NCBI GenBank assembly: GCA_051453625.1
Contig: JBOZIK010000001.1
Coordinates: 148,483,050-148,547,049 of the forward strand
Source of the DNA: Welwitschia mirabilis
Lineage: Eukaryota > Gnetophyta > Gnetopsida > Welwitschiales
Length of the DNA stretch: 64,000 nt
Reading direction: 5' to 3'
This document shows, in pieces, positions 34,081-44,894 of the stretch (the first letter of the stretch is position 1; each line of letters opens with the position of its first letter). The translations under genes and the position numbers were made by a program. The notes beneath the pieces were generated by a model. That model searched no databases and was not told the DNA's origin. It saw only the letters and a list, made by a program, of their open reading frames with translations.

Positions 34081-34439
34081 TACTCATGATTCAAAATATG
34101 TTAATAATAGATTATTTGTTAATGATATTTATTACATCTTTATCTCTTATTTGAATTCTAAAATTTGTGTTATCAAAGTTTTATCTTTTTACTCTCTCTT
34201 CCTCCAATTAAATTTACTTAAAATGATTGTATACCTTTCATGTTTTATTAATTGTTAAATATTTGGTTTGATTCTTATTTTTATAAAAGACTACAATATC
34301 TTAAGACCTTTAAACAATCTTTCTTTCTTTTTAATAAAAGTGTTGAATAGATTTTAGGATTTCAATGAAATTTATTTTTATTTTTATTTGGTTTTTGCTT
34401 TTGATTTTATAATTGTTATTATTTTGTCTTTGATTTTTA
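34081..34439 (+). other. Decayed region between unknown ORF and integrase tail
   Basis: T-rich, stops in all frames. It may be the decayed end of the unknown frame. Confidence 0.4.
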
Positions 34440-34680
34440 TTTTAAGCAATACATTAATTACTAAATTGTTAGATCCTTTTATAAAGTACATTCTAATGGA
34501 TATGTTGAGATTTCTAACTTAACCACTAAAGAAATTTATAAATTTAATAGATAAAGATTGAAGATATATGATGAACCTTCTAATATAAACATGATAAAAG
34601 AACTAGACTTCTAGGTTCCTCTCAATGAGGAGGACTTATTCCCTATCATTGTTTGAATTTTCTCTTAGCTTTTTCTTTTC
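34440..34680 (+). pseudogene. Integrase C-terminal tail remnant of Ty3-6
   Basis: A frame reads HSNGYVEIFNLTTKEIYKFN, then a stop (Gln expected after NG), then LKIYDEPSN and VPLNEEDLFPIIV. This is the Athila/Tat integrase end (VEI.N..T...FKVNGQRLK). The integrase core and the rest of pol are absent, so the element looks like an internal-deletion derivative that kept its 3' end. Confidence 0.7.
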
Positions 34681-34969
34681 AAGACCATTATGATATCACT
34701 TTATCATCTTTTAAACATGATTTATGTATTTATTTATATGAATAATCTTTGACTTGGGAATTTTATAGTGGTAAGATTGGATTCAATCAATCATAAGAAA
34801 TTTACACATCTATGTATTTCAATTTGAAAGAATATGTTTCATTTTTAATGTTTTTCTAAATGATGAAAAAGTCTTATATTTTTTAAGAGTGTTCTTTTTT
34901 GTATTTTATCTTATTACTTCACCTTTATATTTTGGAGTATTTGGTTATGTGAAATGTTTTCATTTGTGT

Positions 34970-35560
34970 TGGAAAAAACAAAAAAGAAAATAAAAAGTAA
35001 ACAAAAGTTGGTTAAATAAGGCCATGATGTTTTATATTTAAGATAGCTTAAAAACACAGTCACCATGATGTTCTATCATAAATACACCAAGGAAAATTTT
35101 CCTAAGAGGATCCTTGGAAACTCCACTGGGAGGTCAGTGAGCCATGCTTCATGATTCCTTTCTTTTCTAACTATGGTTGCACTCTATTCATCATGGATAA
35201 TTAGATAATAAAATAATAAAGACATGGAGGCTATAAGATCAGTGGTGTTTCTAGTTTCATTAGAGGCATTGCTTATTTTATAAACTCTTCTCCTTTCCAC
35301 ATGATCATTTTATTTCTTAGGATTCAAGTGTTTATTTTGAGATGAAAGTAGTTGAGTTCATTTTTTAGCCACTCTTTAATCTTATCATTTATTATTTAAT
35401 ACATTTGATTTTTAGCATCGTCATAATACTACCTTATAAAATGGAATTTTTTTATACTTAAAATTCATGCATTTTAAAATCAAGTGATGTTATGATTTCT
35501 TCTAAAGGATTTTGCTAGGTTAAATTTAGAATAGGTAGGCTTTCTTCTTTGTATTGCCTT
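34970..35560 (+). other. Conserved noncoding domain, Ty3-6 copy
   Basis: An A-rich tract (34,975-35,010) is followed by CACCATGATGTTC (35,061), GGAAAATTTTCCTAAGAGG, GAAACTCCACTGGGAGGTCA, GCCATGCTTCATG, CATTAGAGGCATTGCTTAT (35,259) and TTTTGCTAGGTTAAA (about 35,508). It has the same order and spacing as in Ty3-4 and, reversed, Ty3-5. It is retained although this element has lost nearly all of pol. Confidence 0.7.
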
Positions 35561-36250
35561 ATGTTCATTCTTTTTGATCAATTAGTTATTTTGAAGTTAT
35601 TTCTGTATTTTTTTAATCATTTTAAGACCTTAGAATTTAATGGCTTTCATGTCTAATTTTCCATAAAGAATTTATTCCTACTTAGATGAGTTTTCTTAAT
35701 AATTTTGTGATGTTTATTTTTAGTCTTATAGAGTTCTAAGTGCTACTCTTAATCATATTTGTGATGGCACGTTTGTTGAGCATTCACAAATGTACTTCAT
35801 CCTAATTAGTACATTTTCATTATCTACTCTTTCCATGCTTGTCAAAATATTTTATACATCTCTATTTTTCAAATTTAACATTTATACACTTAATTTGCAT
35901 CTAATTCATTAATTTTCCAAATTCAAAAAACTGCATCATCAACATTCTCATTCTTATCTACTTTCTGTACTTTACTAGCCAATACGGGATATATTATTTT
36001 TCTTGGAAAAGGGTAGGACTTATTTCCAGGCTTATTTTTATAATTTTTTAAGTTATCCTAAACCTTTTATGAGACATAATTTTTTGAAATTTTTACTTGA
36101 TATACATGATGAGTTATGTGTTATTTTCTATGTGATGTGTTTGATATTATTTATGAGATTATTTTATAATTTTAAGATTGATTTTTTTAAGATAATTTGA
36201 CTTGCAATTGTAGTTGTTCATTTGGTTTTGATTAAGAACTAATAACGGTT
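35561..36250 (+). other. 3' untranslated region of Ty3-6
   Basis: No extra 3' ORF like that of Ty3-4 or Ty3-5. The frame at 36,003-36,200 is Phe/Leu-rich and without resemblance; I take it as chance in T-rich DNA. Confidence 0.5.
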
Positions 36251-36261
36251 AAGTAAAGGGC
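36251..36261 (+). promoter_or_regulatory. Polypurine tract of Ty3-6
   Basis: AAGTAAAGGGC, two bases before the LTR start TGATACACTACC; equivalent to AAGTGGGGGGC of Ty3-5. Confidence 0.8.
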
Positions 36262-36263
36262 TA

Positions 36264-37506
36264 TGATACACTACCAAATTGTATGCATTTGATGGAGTGT
36301 TTATGATCTATTTTATAGGACATTTATATAGGCTTAAATGCAATCCTAATAATTTTGAAGAATTGATGAAAGATCTCAGAAATATGTAAATCTTAACATG
36401 ATTAGAGGCATTTAAAGCATTTTTTAATATATTGTTCATTATAAGAAGACCACCAATTCAAAAGGATAACTTATTTTAAGTTAAAAAGACAAAAAAGACT
36501 ATCATCCCCTTAGTCATCCCTAAGACAAATAAGAAGATAACACTGTAGATGTCATATGGGAATGCTGATGTAGGCTAGAGCTAGTACTATTGAATCATCC
36601 TTTATAAAGGGGTGTTATCCCCATAGGCATCCCCATGTTTGTAAGATGACAAATGTAATGTTTAATCCATCATCCCTTTATTCATCCCCATGATAAGTAG
36701 GGCTACACTTATAACCACCAACTGATCCTTGTCCATTTCAACCATTTCTTTCTTGTAATTGAGCATATTTTGTAATGAATTTTATGCATTAGTTTTTTCT
36801 TATTAACCTTATAAATAAAACCCTTCTTTAACTCTCCTCTCCATCTTCATTTACACCAGACAGTCTTGTGATAGGAGATCGAAGGGTTGAAGATCCATCT
36901 CATGAGTTGCGAAAAGATGTTTTCTTGGTAAATGGCTATGTATCCTTTATTGAGGCTTATTTTTTCTATAATTTAGATGCTAGTTCTATTTTAATATAAA
37001 ACTCTATTTCATTTATACATTTAGTTCTATTATATCTCCCTTATGATTTATGTTGTCCTTAATCCAATGAAAGTTTCATTAATAATATAAGTCCTAAGGG
37101 TAGTATTTGTTAAGGCTGAAGAAAGTAGCTTTAGATTTATTTCACATTGCATTTATTTGACTTACCAGATAGCTTAAGTTATTCCTAGTTAGTGACAGTC
37201 TCCTTGATAGATTTAGGTTATACAGGGCTAACCCTCTTGACCCGTCGATTTAGTACTCAGATACTTATTCATTTAGGTTAAGTGCATTTACATTACATCA
37301 AATATTTATTTTTTTCATTGGTTCTTAAGTTTTGGTTAACATATTCTCTTCAAAAATCAATTCTTATTTTTCTCTTATAATTCTTCAACAGGTTATGACA
37401 TTTGGATCACCCCCATTCATATTAAAGTGTGTATTTTTCAATCTATATATTTTGATTAATAGGATTTGGAGTAAGACATGAAGTTGCAAAAATATGCACT
37501 ACAACA
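36264..37506 (+). repeat. 3' LTR of Ty3-6
   Basis: Starts TGATACACTACC, ends ATGCACTACAACA. CTTATAAATAAAACCC (about 36,807) is a likely TATA region and CGAAAAGATGTTTTCTTGG (36,910) begins the shared R/U5 marker. Confidence 0.9.
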
Positions 37507-37660
37507 TAGATGATAATCAGAGATGATAATTAACTCTAAGAAGTCCATAATGGAAACTAAAAATTTTAACATAGAGCTGAAACCTTTAGTCAATCGACTA
37601 AAATATATATTTCTGTTTAATAATTAAAATAAACCTTTAATAATAAATGAAAATATTTCC
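37507..37660 (+). other. PR-RT linker of Ty3-4, second part
   Basis: TAGATGATAATCAGAGATGA continues the linker exactly where 29,599 left off, as judged against Ty3-5 (GGATGATAGTCTTAGATGAT on its minus strand). Confidence 0.75.
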
Positions 37661-38740
37661 CCTTAATAAGAATCAACTTTAATCACTCTTGATTATAAGG
37701 TTAATGAATTTTATTGATTAGCCATCCTTACTTCCATAATTTAATAGAAAATGTACCTTAAAGTTAATGCAAAACTAGTTAGGAATCTATAAAGAAGACT
37801 AAATCTATCCCTTAAACAAGTTATTAAAGATGAAATCATTAAACTAATCAATGCTAAAATTATTTATTCTATATCTACTAATGAATGGATTAGCTCTTTG
37901 ATGGCAGTGCTAAAAAACAATGGAAAGTGAAGAATTTATATTGATTTTAGAAAGCTTAAGGAAGTAACAAAGAAAGACCATTTTCCTTTACCTTTTCTAG
38001 ACCAAATTCTTGATATAATCTAAGGAAATAACTATTATTATTTTTTTGATGAATATATTAGTTATAATTAGGTTTGTATAGCTATTAAATATCAAATAAA
38101 AATAACTTTTACTTTATCTTTTTGAACATTTGCCTCTAAACACATGCCTTTTGGACTTTATAATGCCCCTAGAATCTTTCAATGTGTCATGATATCCCTC
38201 AATAAGAATCAACTTTAATATCATTCTTGACTTCCAAAATTAATGTATTTTCTTAAACTTAAAAGGATTTAGCAACCATTCCCACTTCCATAGTTTAACA
38301 TAAAATCTACCTTGAAGATAATGCAAAACTAGTTAGATAACCCCAAAGAAGACTAAATCTAGTCCTTAAATAAATTATTAAAGATGAAATCATTAAACTA
38401 ATGGACTTCAAAATTATTTATGCCATATCTAATAGTGAGTGAATTAGTCATTTGACAATAGTGCTAAAAAAAGATGGGAAGTGAAAAATGTATGCTGATT
38501 TTAATAAAGAAATAAAGAAAGACCATTACCCTTTATCGTTTCTAGAACAAATTATTGTTAGAATCCAAGGACATGCCTTTTATTATTTTTTTGATAAGTA
38601 TAGTGGTTATAATCGGATTTGTACATCTAGTGATGATTAAGCAAAAATAACTTTTACTTTATCTTTTAGAATTTTTTCCTTTAGATGCATGCCTTTTGGG
38701 TTTTATAATGCCCTTAAAACCTTTCAATGTGTAATGATAA
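37661..38740 (+). pseudogene. Reverse transcriptase N-terminal region of Ty3-4, tandemly duplicated
   Basis: Two copies of the RT start lie head to tail, offset 536 bp: 37,664-38,199 and 38,200-38,740. Copy 1 reads AKIIYSISTNEWISSLMAVL, IYIDFRKLKEVTKKDHFPLP, HMPFGLYNAPRIFQCVM; copy 2 reads KIIYAISNSE, KDHYPLSFLEQIIVRIQGHA, MPFGFYNALKTFQCVM. The copies differ at many positions, so the duplication is old. There is no N gap at the junction, unlike the duplications in Ty3-5. Confidence 0.85.
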
Positions 38741-39170
38741 GTATCTTTTCTGATATGTTAGAGGATTTAATTAAAATTTATACGAATGATTTCTCAAGTT
38801 TTATAAAAACTTTAAACAAATCATGAAAGGTTAAAGAAAGTCCTAAATACATGCATTGAGAGTGTCATACATTTAAGTTAAAAGAAGAGTTTCTTTTTAT
38901 TGATAATGGAATGATCTTAGGTCATCACATTTTTAGCAAGAGAATTAGAATGGATTTTAAAAATGTAAATATCATTAAAAATCTAAATTATCCAATAAAT
39001 GTAAAACAAGTTAGATCTTTCCTTAGATATTACTATTTTTATTATTTCTTTATTCAGGATTATGCTAAAGTTTATAAACCCCTTTACTTGTTACTTGAAA
39101 AAGAAGCTAAATTTGACTGGAATGAATCTTGTTAACTTGCTTTTTAAACACTCAAAGATAAAATCTATTC
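38741..39170 (+). pseudogene. Reverse transcriptase C-terminal region of Ty3-4
   Basis: Continues from copy 2: IFSDMLEDLIKIYTNDFSSF, in which the F/YxDD box is YTND (38,779-38,790), so the first Asp is lost. 38,911-39,135 reads ILGHHIFSKRIRMDFKNVNI, YPINVKQVRSFLRYYYFYYF and PLYLLLEKEAKFDWNESC, the conserved thumb/connection of gypsy RT. Confidence 0.88.
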
Positions 39171-39700
39171 TACACCTATAGTAATGAAATCTAATTGGAA
39201 TAAATATTTTTAATTAATATGCAATGCTAGTAATATTATTATGGGTAGGGTTCTTAAAACAAATATGAAAAACATTTTAAAGTAATATCTTATCATAGTA
39301 AAACTTTGTCCAAAATGTAATCGAATTACACTACTAGTGAGAAGGAAATATTAGCCATAGTCTTTTCCTTAATAGTCTTATACACTATCATTTAGGCTTT
39401 CATATAAATATTTACATAGATCATGTACCTATTTAATACCTCATGACCAAAACGGATTCGAGTACTAGACTTATTAGATGGATCCTCCTTATGAAAAAAT
39501 TTAACCTTACTATTATGAATAAAGTAGAAAAACATAATAGTGTAGTAGATCATTTGTTATGTCTCTCTTCTTCTCTTGATGATTTTTTAATTAATGATTC
39601 TTTTCTAAATGAACAATTTTTTACCATCTATTCTACTCATTCTCCTCCTTGGTATGATGACATAGTTAATTATCTTGTTAGCATGAAAACATCATAACAT
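39171..39700 (+). pseudogene. RNase H of Ty3-4
   Basis: Decayed start, then 39,443-39,697 reads RLIRWILLMKKFNLTIMNKV, HNSVVDHLLCLSSSLDDFLI, NDSFLNEQFF and PPWYDDIVNYLV. It matches Ty3-5 RNase H (20,374-19,973) but with more stops; the first catalytic motif is unreadable. Confidence 0.85.
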
Positions 39701-40990
39701 TAGAGTCATAATTAAAGAAAATCATTTCTCCATCGACTACGTAATTATGAATCAAATGAACTACATATTTACCATAGGTTCAAAGGCCAAATCATGAGAA
39801 AATATATGAATAATGTGAAAAATTAAACATTTTTCATCTTTGCCATGGTGGTATATATGAAGGTTATTTTAGTAAACAGAAAGTAATAATGTAAATTCTT
39901 GATTCTGATTTTTATAGGTCTAGTTTTTTTTAAGAATCTTTTAACTTTTTTAGAAGGTTTAATTCTTTTAACATTATGGTAACCCTACTCATTCTAACGA
40001 TATTCCTCTTAAACTTATTTTTGAATGTAAACCTTTTGATTATTATTAAATTAGTTTTATAAGAATTGTTAAACCACTTTTAATAATAAGAATTACATTT
40101 TAGTGGCTATTGATTATGTTACTAAATGGGTTGAAGCTATTCCTACTTTTAGAGATGATACCCAAACAATTTAAAATTTTGTTAGAACTCATATTTTTCA
40201 ATGTTTTGATTTTTTTAGAATTATCATTAGTAATTAAAGAACTTATTTTATAAATCATCTTTTTAGGAGACATCTTTTATTCATTTGAATTAAACGTAAA
40301 GTAGCTTATGCATAGCATTCAAAATCTAATGATTAAGCTAAAATTAAAATACAAAATAAAGAAAATGCTTCAAAAACTTGTCTTAATTAATGAGAAATAT
40401 TAGTCTTCTAAGCTTAATGATGTTCTTTAAGCTTATCCTACTAATTGATGTAATTCTCCTAGTTTTTCACCTTATAAACTTGTCTATAAAAACATTTGTA
40501 TTTTATGAATTGATGTTTGTTACAACTCTTATCATACTTTCCATTGACTTAAATTTTTAAACTTACATTAAAATCTTAAAAATTGATTAGCCTAACTTAG
40601 TCATTTAAATGAAAAATATACTCATGATATACAGTGGTAACTCATTTACAAAGCCTAAACTAAGTTCAAACATGATAAAAAGTTAATTCATAAAAAGTTT
40701 CATAAAAAGTTTGGATCTAGTCAACTTCTTATTTTTTACAATACTAGAGTGCATATTTTACATAACAAGTTAACCTCTAAACTATTAAAACCTTATCTTA
40801 TATAGAAATTACATTTTAATAGCTTAGTCAATATTTCTAACTTAAATGCTATGGAGATTTAGAAAGTTAATGGATAAAGGTTGAAAATATGTAAAAACCC
40901 TTCTAATGAAATTTTAAACATGATAGAAGCACTTATCTTAGAGGTTTTCCTCGATAAGAAGGACTTCCTCCCCATCATTATTTGAATTCT
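39701..40990 (+). pseudogene. Integrase of Ty3-4
   Basis: HLCHGGIYEGYFS (zinc region), then ISFIRIVKP (first catalytic Asp replaced by Ser, codon AGT at 40,053-40,055), YILVAIDYVTKWVEAIPTF (about 40,090-40,150), IIISN (second Asp is Asn), SKSND*AKIK (Glu is Lys), then a decayed C-terminal part ending in FLDEKDFLPIII before 41,000. Integrase is dead in this copy. Confidence 0.88.
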
Positions 40991-41309
40991 CTCTTATTCC
41001 ATTCCTTTAGGGGATGTTATGATGTTACTTGATCATCTTTAACTTGTCTTATATGTTTGCTTTATGAAATTTCCATGACTAGTACTCATTACTTATGCAT
41101 TTTACAATGATAAAATTGGATTCATCTAATCTTAAGACATTCATACATATTTAAAATTTACATTGAAGAAAGATTCCTTGGTTCTTATGTTTTTTTTCAA
41201 TAGTGTGAGTTCTTTGATTATTTAGATGTGTTCTTTTCTATTTTTTATCTTACTTCTTCATCTTTTTCTTTAAGATTATGTGGTTATGTAGGATTTATTA
41301 AACCCAAAA

Positions 41310-41850
41310 AAAGAGAAAAAGAAAGAGTAATGACCATGATCTATTATATCTATGCTAAATACATTATCACCATGATGTCCCACTACACTGAGATAAACAT
41401 TTCCGAAAGAGATCTTTGGTAATGTTGGTAGCTATGGGAATCCATTGAGGGGTTATTTAATCATGCTTTATGGGTTCTCTAACTATTTTTTCACTCCTCC
41501 CATTATGGAAAATTGTAACAAAATTTAAGGCTAGAATATTAGAGGCATTCTTATTATCATTAAAGACATTACTTGTCTCTTAAGCTCTTAGTATTCCCAC
41601 ATGGTTATTTCAATTCTAAGGATTTAGATGTGTTTTGGGATATGAGTAGATGATTTTATTTCTTATCATTCATTGGTTAGAGCATTTAATCTTTGGTATC
41701 ATCATAATCACTTCCTTATCAAGTGGAACTTTATGAAGTAAATACATCTTATCATGCATCACTACTTAGGTGGCTTTATAAATTCTTTCAAAGAGGTTTG
41801 CTAGGTTAGAATTGAGGGTAAGTACATTATCTTCTTCATATTCCTAGTTG
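41310..41850 (+). other. Conserved noncoding domain, Ty3-4 copy
   Basis: Purine-rich tract (41,308-41,330) then CACCATGATGTCCCACTACA (41,370), TTTCCGAAAGAGATCTTTGG, ATGGGAATCCATTGAGGGG, ATGCTTTATGGGTTCTCTAA, CTCTTAGTATTCCCACATGG and GGTTTGCTAGGTTAGA (41,803). It aligns with 17,720-18,250 (reversed) and 35,061-35,560. Confidence 0.7.
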
Positions 41851-43260
41851 TCCATTTTTATTTTATTTTTCTTTAGTTCTTTAGTTTATTATTTCAAAGT
41901 TATTTTTTTTACTTTTTTCAACATTTTTAAAACCTTATCATTTAATAGTCTTCTTATCATTAGTTTCATTTTCACTTATGTTGTTTTATCAGTAAAGTTA
42001 AATTTCTTTTAGCATTTTTATTAGATGATATTCTTCAATATTTACTTGATGTTTCTTTGAGTCTTTAGAGTTTAACATATTTTTATAATCATTTTTTAAT
42101 TTGAGCACATTTGTTGAGTTCCTTTTATCATGCTTCATCCTACTTAATACATTTTCATTACCTTATCTCTCTCTTACTTTGATTTTTCCTCATTTTTTAT
42201 CCTTATTTTTAATGTTTCTTCATCATTTCCTATCTTTCTTATTTTTTGACAATTTTCTGATACCTATATGAGCCTAACTTTTTAGGATAATGTTTTATTT
42301 TTCTAAGATTTTTCAAAGCCCTATCATCTACTTGATCATCCAGATGACTACACAGATAATATTTTAAGATTTTCTAGGAGTTATTCTGGGGCTATTAATC
42401 AAATGATGCGAGTGGATAATAATGTGATAGAACCATAATTCAAATCTTTTTTCATCATATTTCTTCATTTTTTCCTCCTTTTCCTCTATTTGTTTGAGAG
42501 TCATTCATCATGCTAAGGCCCATCAAAGCTTTATACTTCTTACCTACTTAATTTATGTCCCATTTTGTGAGATTTAAGTGAATCTTTCAAAATGATAAAT
42601 GCTTCTCTCTCCTTGATTATTCTTTATTTTTTCCTTCTATTTCTTAACCTTTCAGAGTGTAGTTTTTATGTATATCATTCAATTTTCTAAGCTCTTCGAT
42701 TTGGTACTTACAAATCTAATTTTCATTGCGTATTCTTTCTGAAATCCAAATTTGTGCATTTTATGAGGTAGAATTAAGTTTTCACCTTTAAAACACATTT
42801 TCTCTCCTAATGCTAGCAAAATAATAATGGTTCTTATAGGAAAATTAATCAATGTAATGAGCTTTATTCTTCTAGTAAATTAATGTTTGGATTTGAGCAC
42901 TTCTATTTTTCACCTTCTGTAGAGTCCACCTCTTTTAATTTTTCAATTTTCTTTTGTGTTTCATGCTATTTCTTTACATGATTAGGTAATATGATATGTA
43001 TTAATTTTCCTGGAAGGGTTAAAACACATTTTTGGTCTCTTTACATAAAAATCAATTTTTGGGGTTATTTAGAGGCTTTTACAAGTTACTTTTTAGTAAT
43101 TTTTTAATATTATCACACATTATGTACATTATGTTGTTATTGATTACGCCATGCACAAGATGCACTAAATAAGTAGAGGCAGATCTTGAGCCATTAAAAA
43201 AAGAGGTATATTCACTAGTACCACTAGTAATTAAGTGTGTGAATTCCATGCATCCATCAC
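41851..43260 (+). other. Noncoding stretch before extra ORF, Ty3-4
   Basis: T-rich, no frame. It has an inverted-arm cluster CATCTACTTGATCATCCAG (about 42,326). Confidence 0.5.
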
Positions 43261-43269
43261 CTCACTAGT

Positions 43270-43385
43270 CTCAATTCCTTTATATTTAGATAGGTTTTAT
43301 TTTAGTAGAGATGCATTTTAAAAATTTCATAAGTATGATTAAGCTCAATTCCTTTATATTTAGATAGGTTTTATTTTAGTAGAGA
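43270..43385 (+). repeat. Perfect 42-bp direct repeat
   Basis: A 42-bp unit starting CTCAATTCCTTTATATTTAG occurs at 43,270-43,311 and again at 43,344-43,385 without a mismatch (offset 74 bp). In this decayed element a perfect copy must be younger than the insertion. Confidence 0.9.
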
Positions 43386-44600
43386 GACTAACAGATCTTC
43401 AACTTAGATGGATTATAGATACACACAAATTTTACAATGCCTTTAAGAGGAGAGAGTGTTATGACATCATACGTATTGAGCAGAGGCTTGACACTTATGA
43501 CTATAGAGTTGACATGATCATAATTAATATTCATGACCATGATATATCTATACTCCCTAGCCACATCATCATAGTTACTAAGTTAGGTGATCTTGAAAGT
43601 ATAAATATATATTCTACTAGAGGTACAGAGGAGTATTGTCCTTATGTAGTGATGTTAGACATACCAGTAGATGTTACTAAAGATAAGGGAGGAGTTTTTG
43701 TTATAAATGTGTTGCCTACCTATCAAATTTTACATAGAGAGCTAATTCATAATATTAGTTCATCTTTCCATGATAGTTATGTAATGGTGGTACATATCTA
43801 GATGTTAGTACTCTTTATATAGGGGAAGAAAATGGACTTACCTATATTCATATGTAGAAGACTTAGGAATATGGTCGAGGCTTGATACATTCAAACTCTA
43901 AGATATCCATGCCCTCTCTTAGCTATCTTTCGATACTTTAGTATATTTGAGTTTGTGGATGAGAGTAGCTCATACATCTATAGATATTGATTTGTTATTT
44001 ATATGACTTGGGAATTTAGATCCTAGTAGAGGTAGAAAACTTTAGGTTTAAAGACCTGTGATTAGGATTACACTTGATCAAATACAAGCTCTTCTAGTAG
44101 ACATAGTTTAGGGCCTTAAAGAGACTATGGACTAAGGATCTATAAAGCTTCAATAGAGCATATGCACTATGGACAGAGAGTATACCACACTGAGGAGAAA
44201 TTTATAGACATGCATAATTTAGTATTATGCATGAAGCATGGAGTTATGGCAGAGATCCTATAGGATTTATTAGCCATCATTTCTCTACTAGTCTTGAGAA
44301 TCTTCACCTTCTCCACCTATACCTAAGCCTGCTACAGATCATATATTCATTCTCACATTCTAATGGAAGTGATTTTATTATATCTTATTATGTATCTTTC
44401 CTTCATGAATTATAGTAAAACTCATGATTTTATAAAGACATCATTTTTTAAGTTATCATTATTGAGTACACTTGTATTTTGGGATATTATGCACATCATT
44501 TATATATTATTAAGACATTTTATGATGATTATTTTTATCATATACATGATTATTTTTATGATGTACTACATATTTGAGTAGGGGGTTGATAATTTTAAAT
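43386..44600 (+). pseudogene. Extra 3' ORF of Ty3-4 (env-like position)
   Basis: Reads LQLRWIIDTHKFYNAFKRRE, CYDIIRIEQRLDTYDYRVDM and then an open stretch 43,514-43,801: NIHDHDISILPSHIIIVTKL, YCPYVVMLDIPVDVTKDKGG, ILHRELIHNISSSFHDSYVM. After a stop it continues RRLRNMVEA. The same order is found twice in Ty3-5 (minus, 16,860-14,690). The 3' end (44,230-44,580) has short hydrophobic frames and a Pro-rich PSPPIPKPATDH stretch. It lies after integrase and before the 3' LTR, the env-like position of Athila elements. I do not recognise the domain with certainty. Confidence 0.5.
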
Positions 44601-44881
44601 TATTTTAATGTTTATTTTTTTAAAAACATTTTTGTATGAACCTATTTTACAAGAACATTTTTTTAGCTTGTCATCCCCTCCATCGTTTAGACAATGCACA
44701 GGCTAATAGTATGACCACTTACTCTACCTAAGTAAAATATTTGGTTATCTATTTTTTACATTTCTTTCTTCCATGATGATATTTCTAAGTTTATTTTATA
44801 GTTTCCTAGTTGATTTATCTTTAGTAAATTTGACTCATAATTGTGATTATTTACTTAACTTTGTCACAGACTAATATGACT

Positions 44882-44892
44882 AAGTAGGAGCC
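44882..44892 (+). promoter_or_regulatory. Polypurine tract of Ty3-4
   Basis: AAGTAGGAGCC, two bases before LTR start TGTTGCAATGTC. Confidence 0.8.
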
Positions 44893-44894
44893 TA

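Larger units (their letters stand above)
29600..37506 (+). mobile_element. Ty3-6: 7.9 kb non-autonomous element with an unknown ORF, nested in Ty3-4
   Basis: LTRs 29,600-30,823 and 36,264-37,506, PBS at 30,826, polypurine tract at 36,251. The flanking 5-mers CAAAC (left) and TAGAT (right) differ only by transitions, consistent with a decayed target duplication. The 5.4 kb interior has no PR, RT or RNase H. It holds a motif-rich leader, about 2.2 kb of unidentified reading frame, an integrase C-terminal tail and the conserved noncoding domain shared with Ty3-4 and Ty3-5. It would have needed proteins from relatives to move. Confidence 0.85.

Noticed and set aside
44227-44581. Overlapping hydrophobic frames as a membrane protein gene
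   Set aside because: Phe/Ile/Tyr-rich translations are expected by chance in such AT-rich sequence; kept only as part of the extra ORF remnant.
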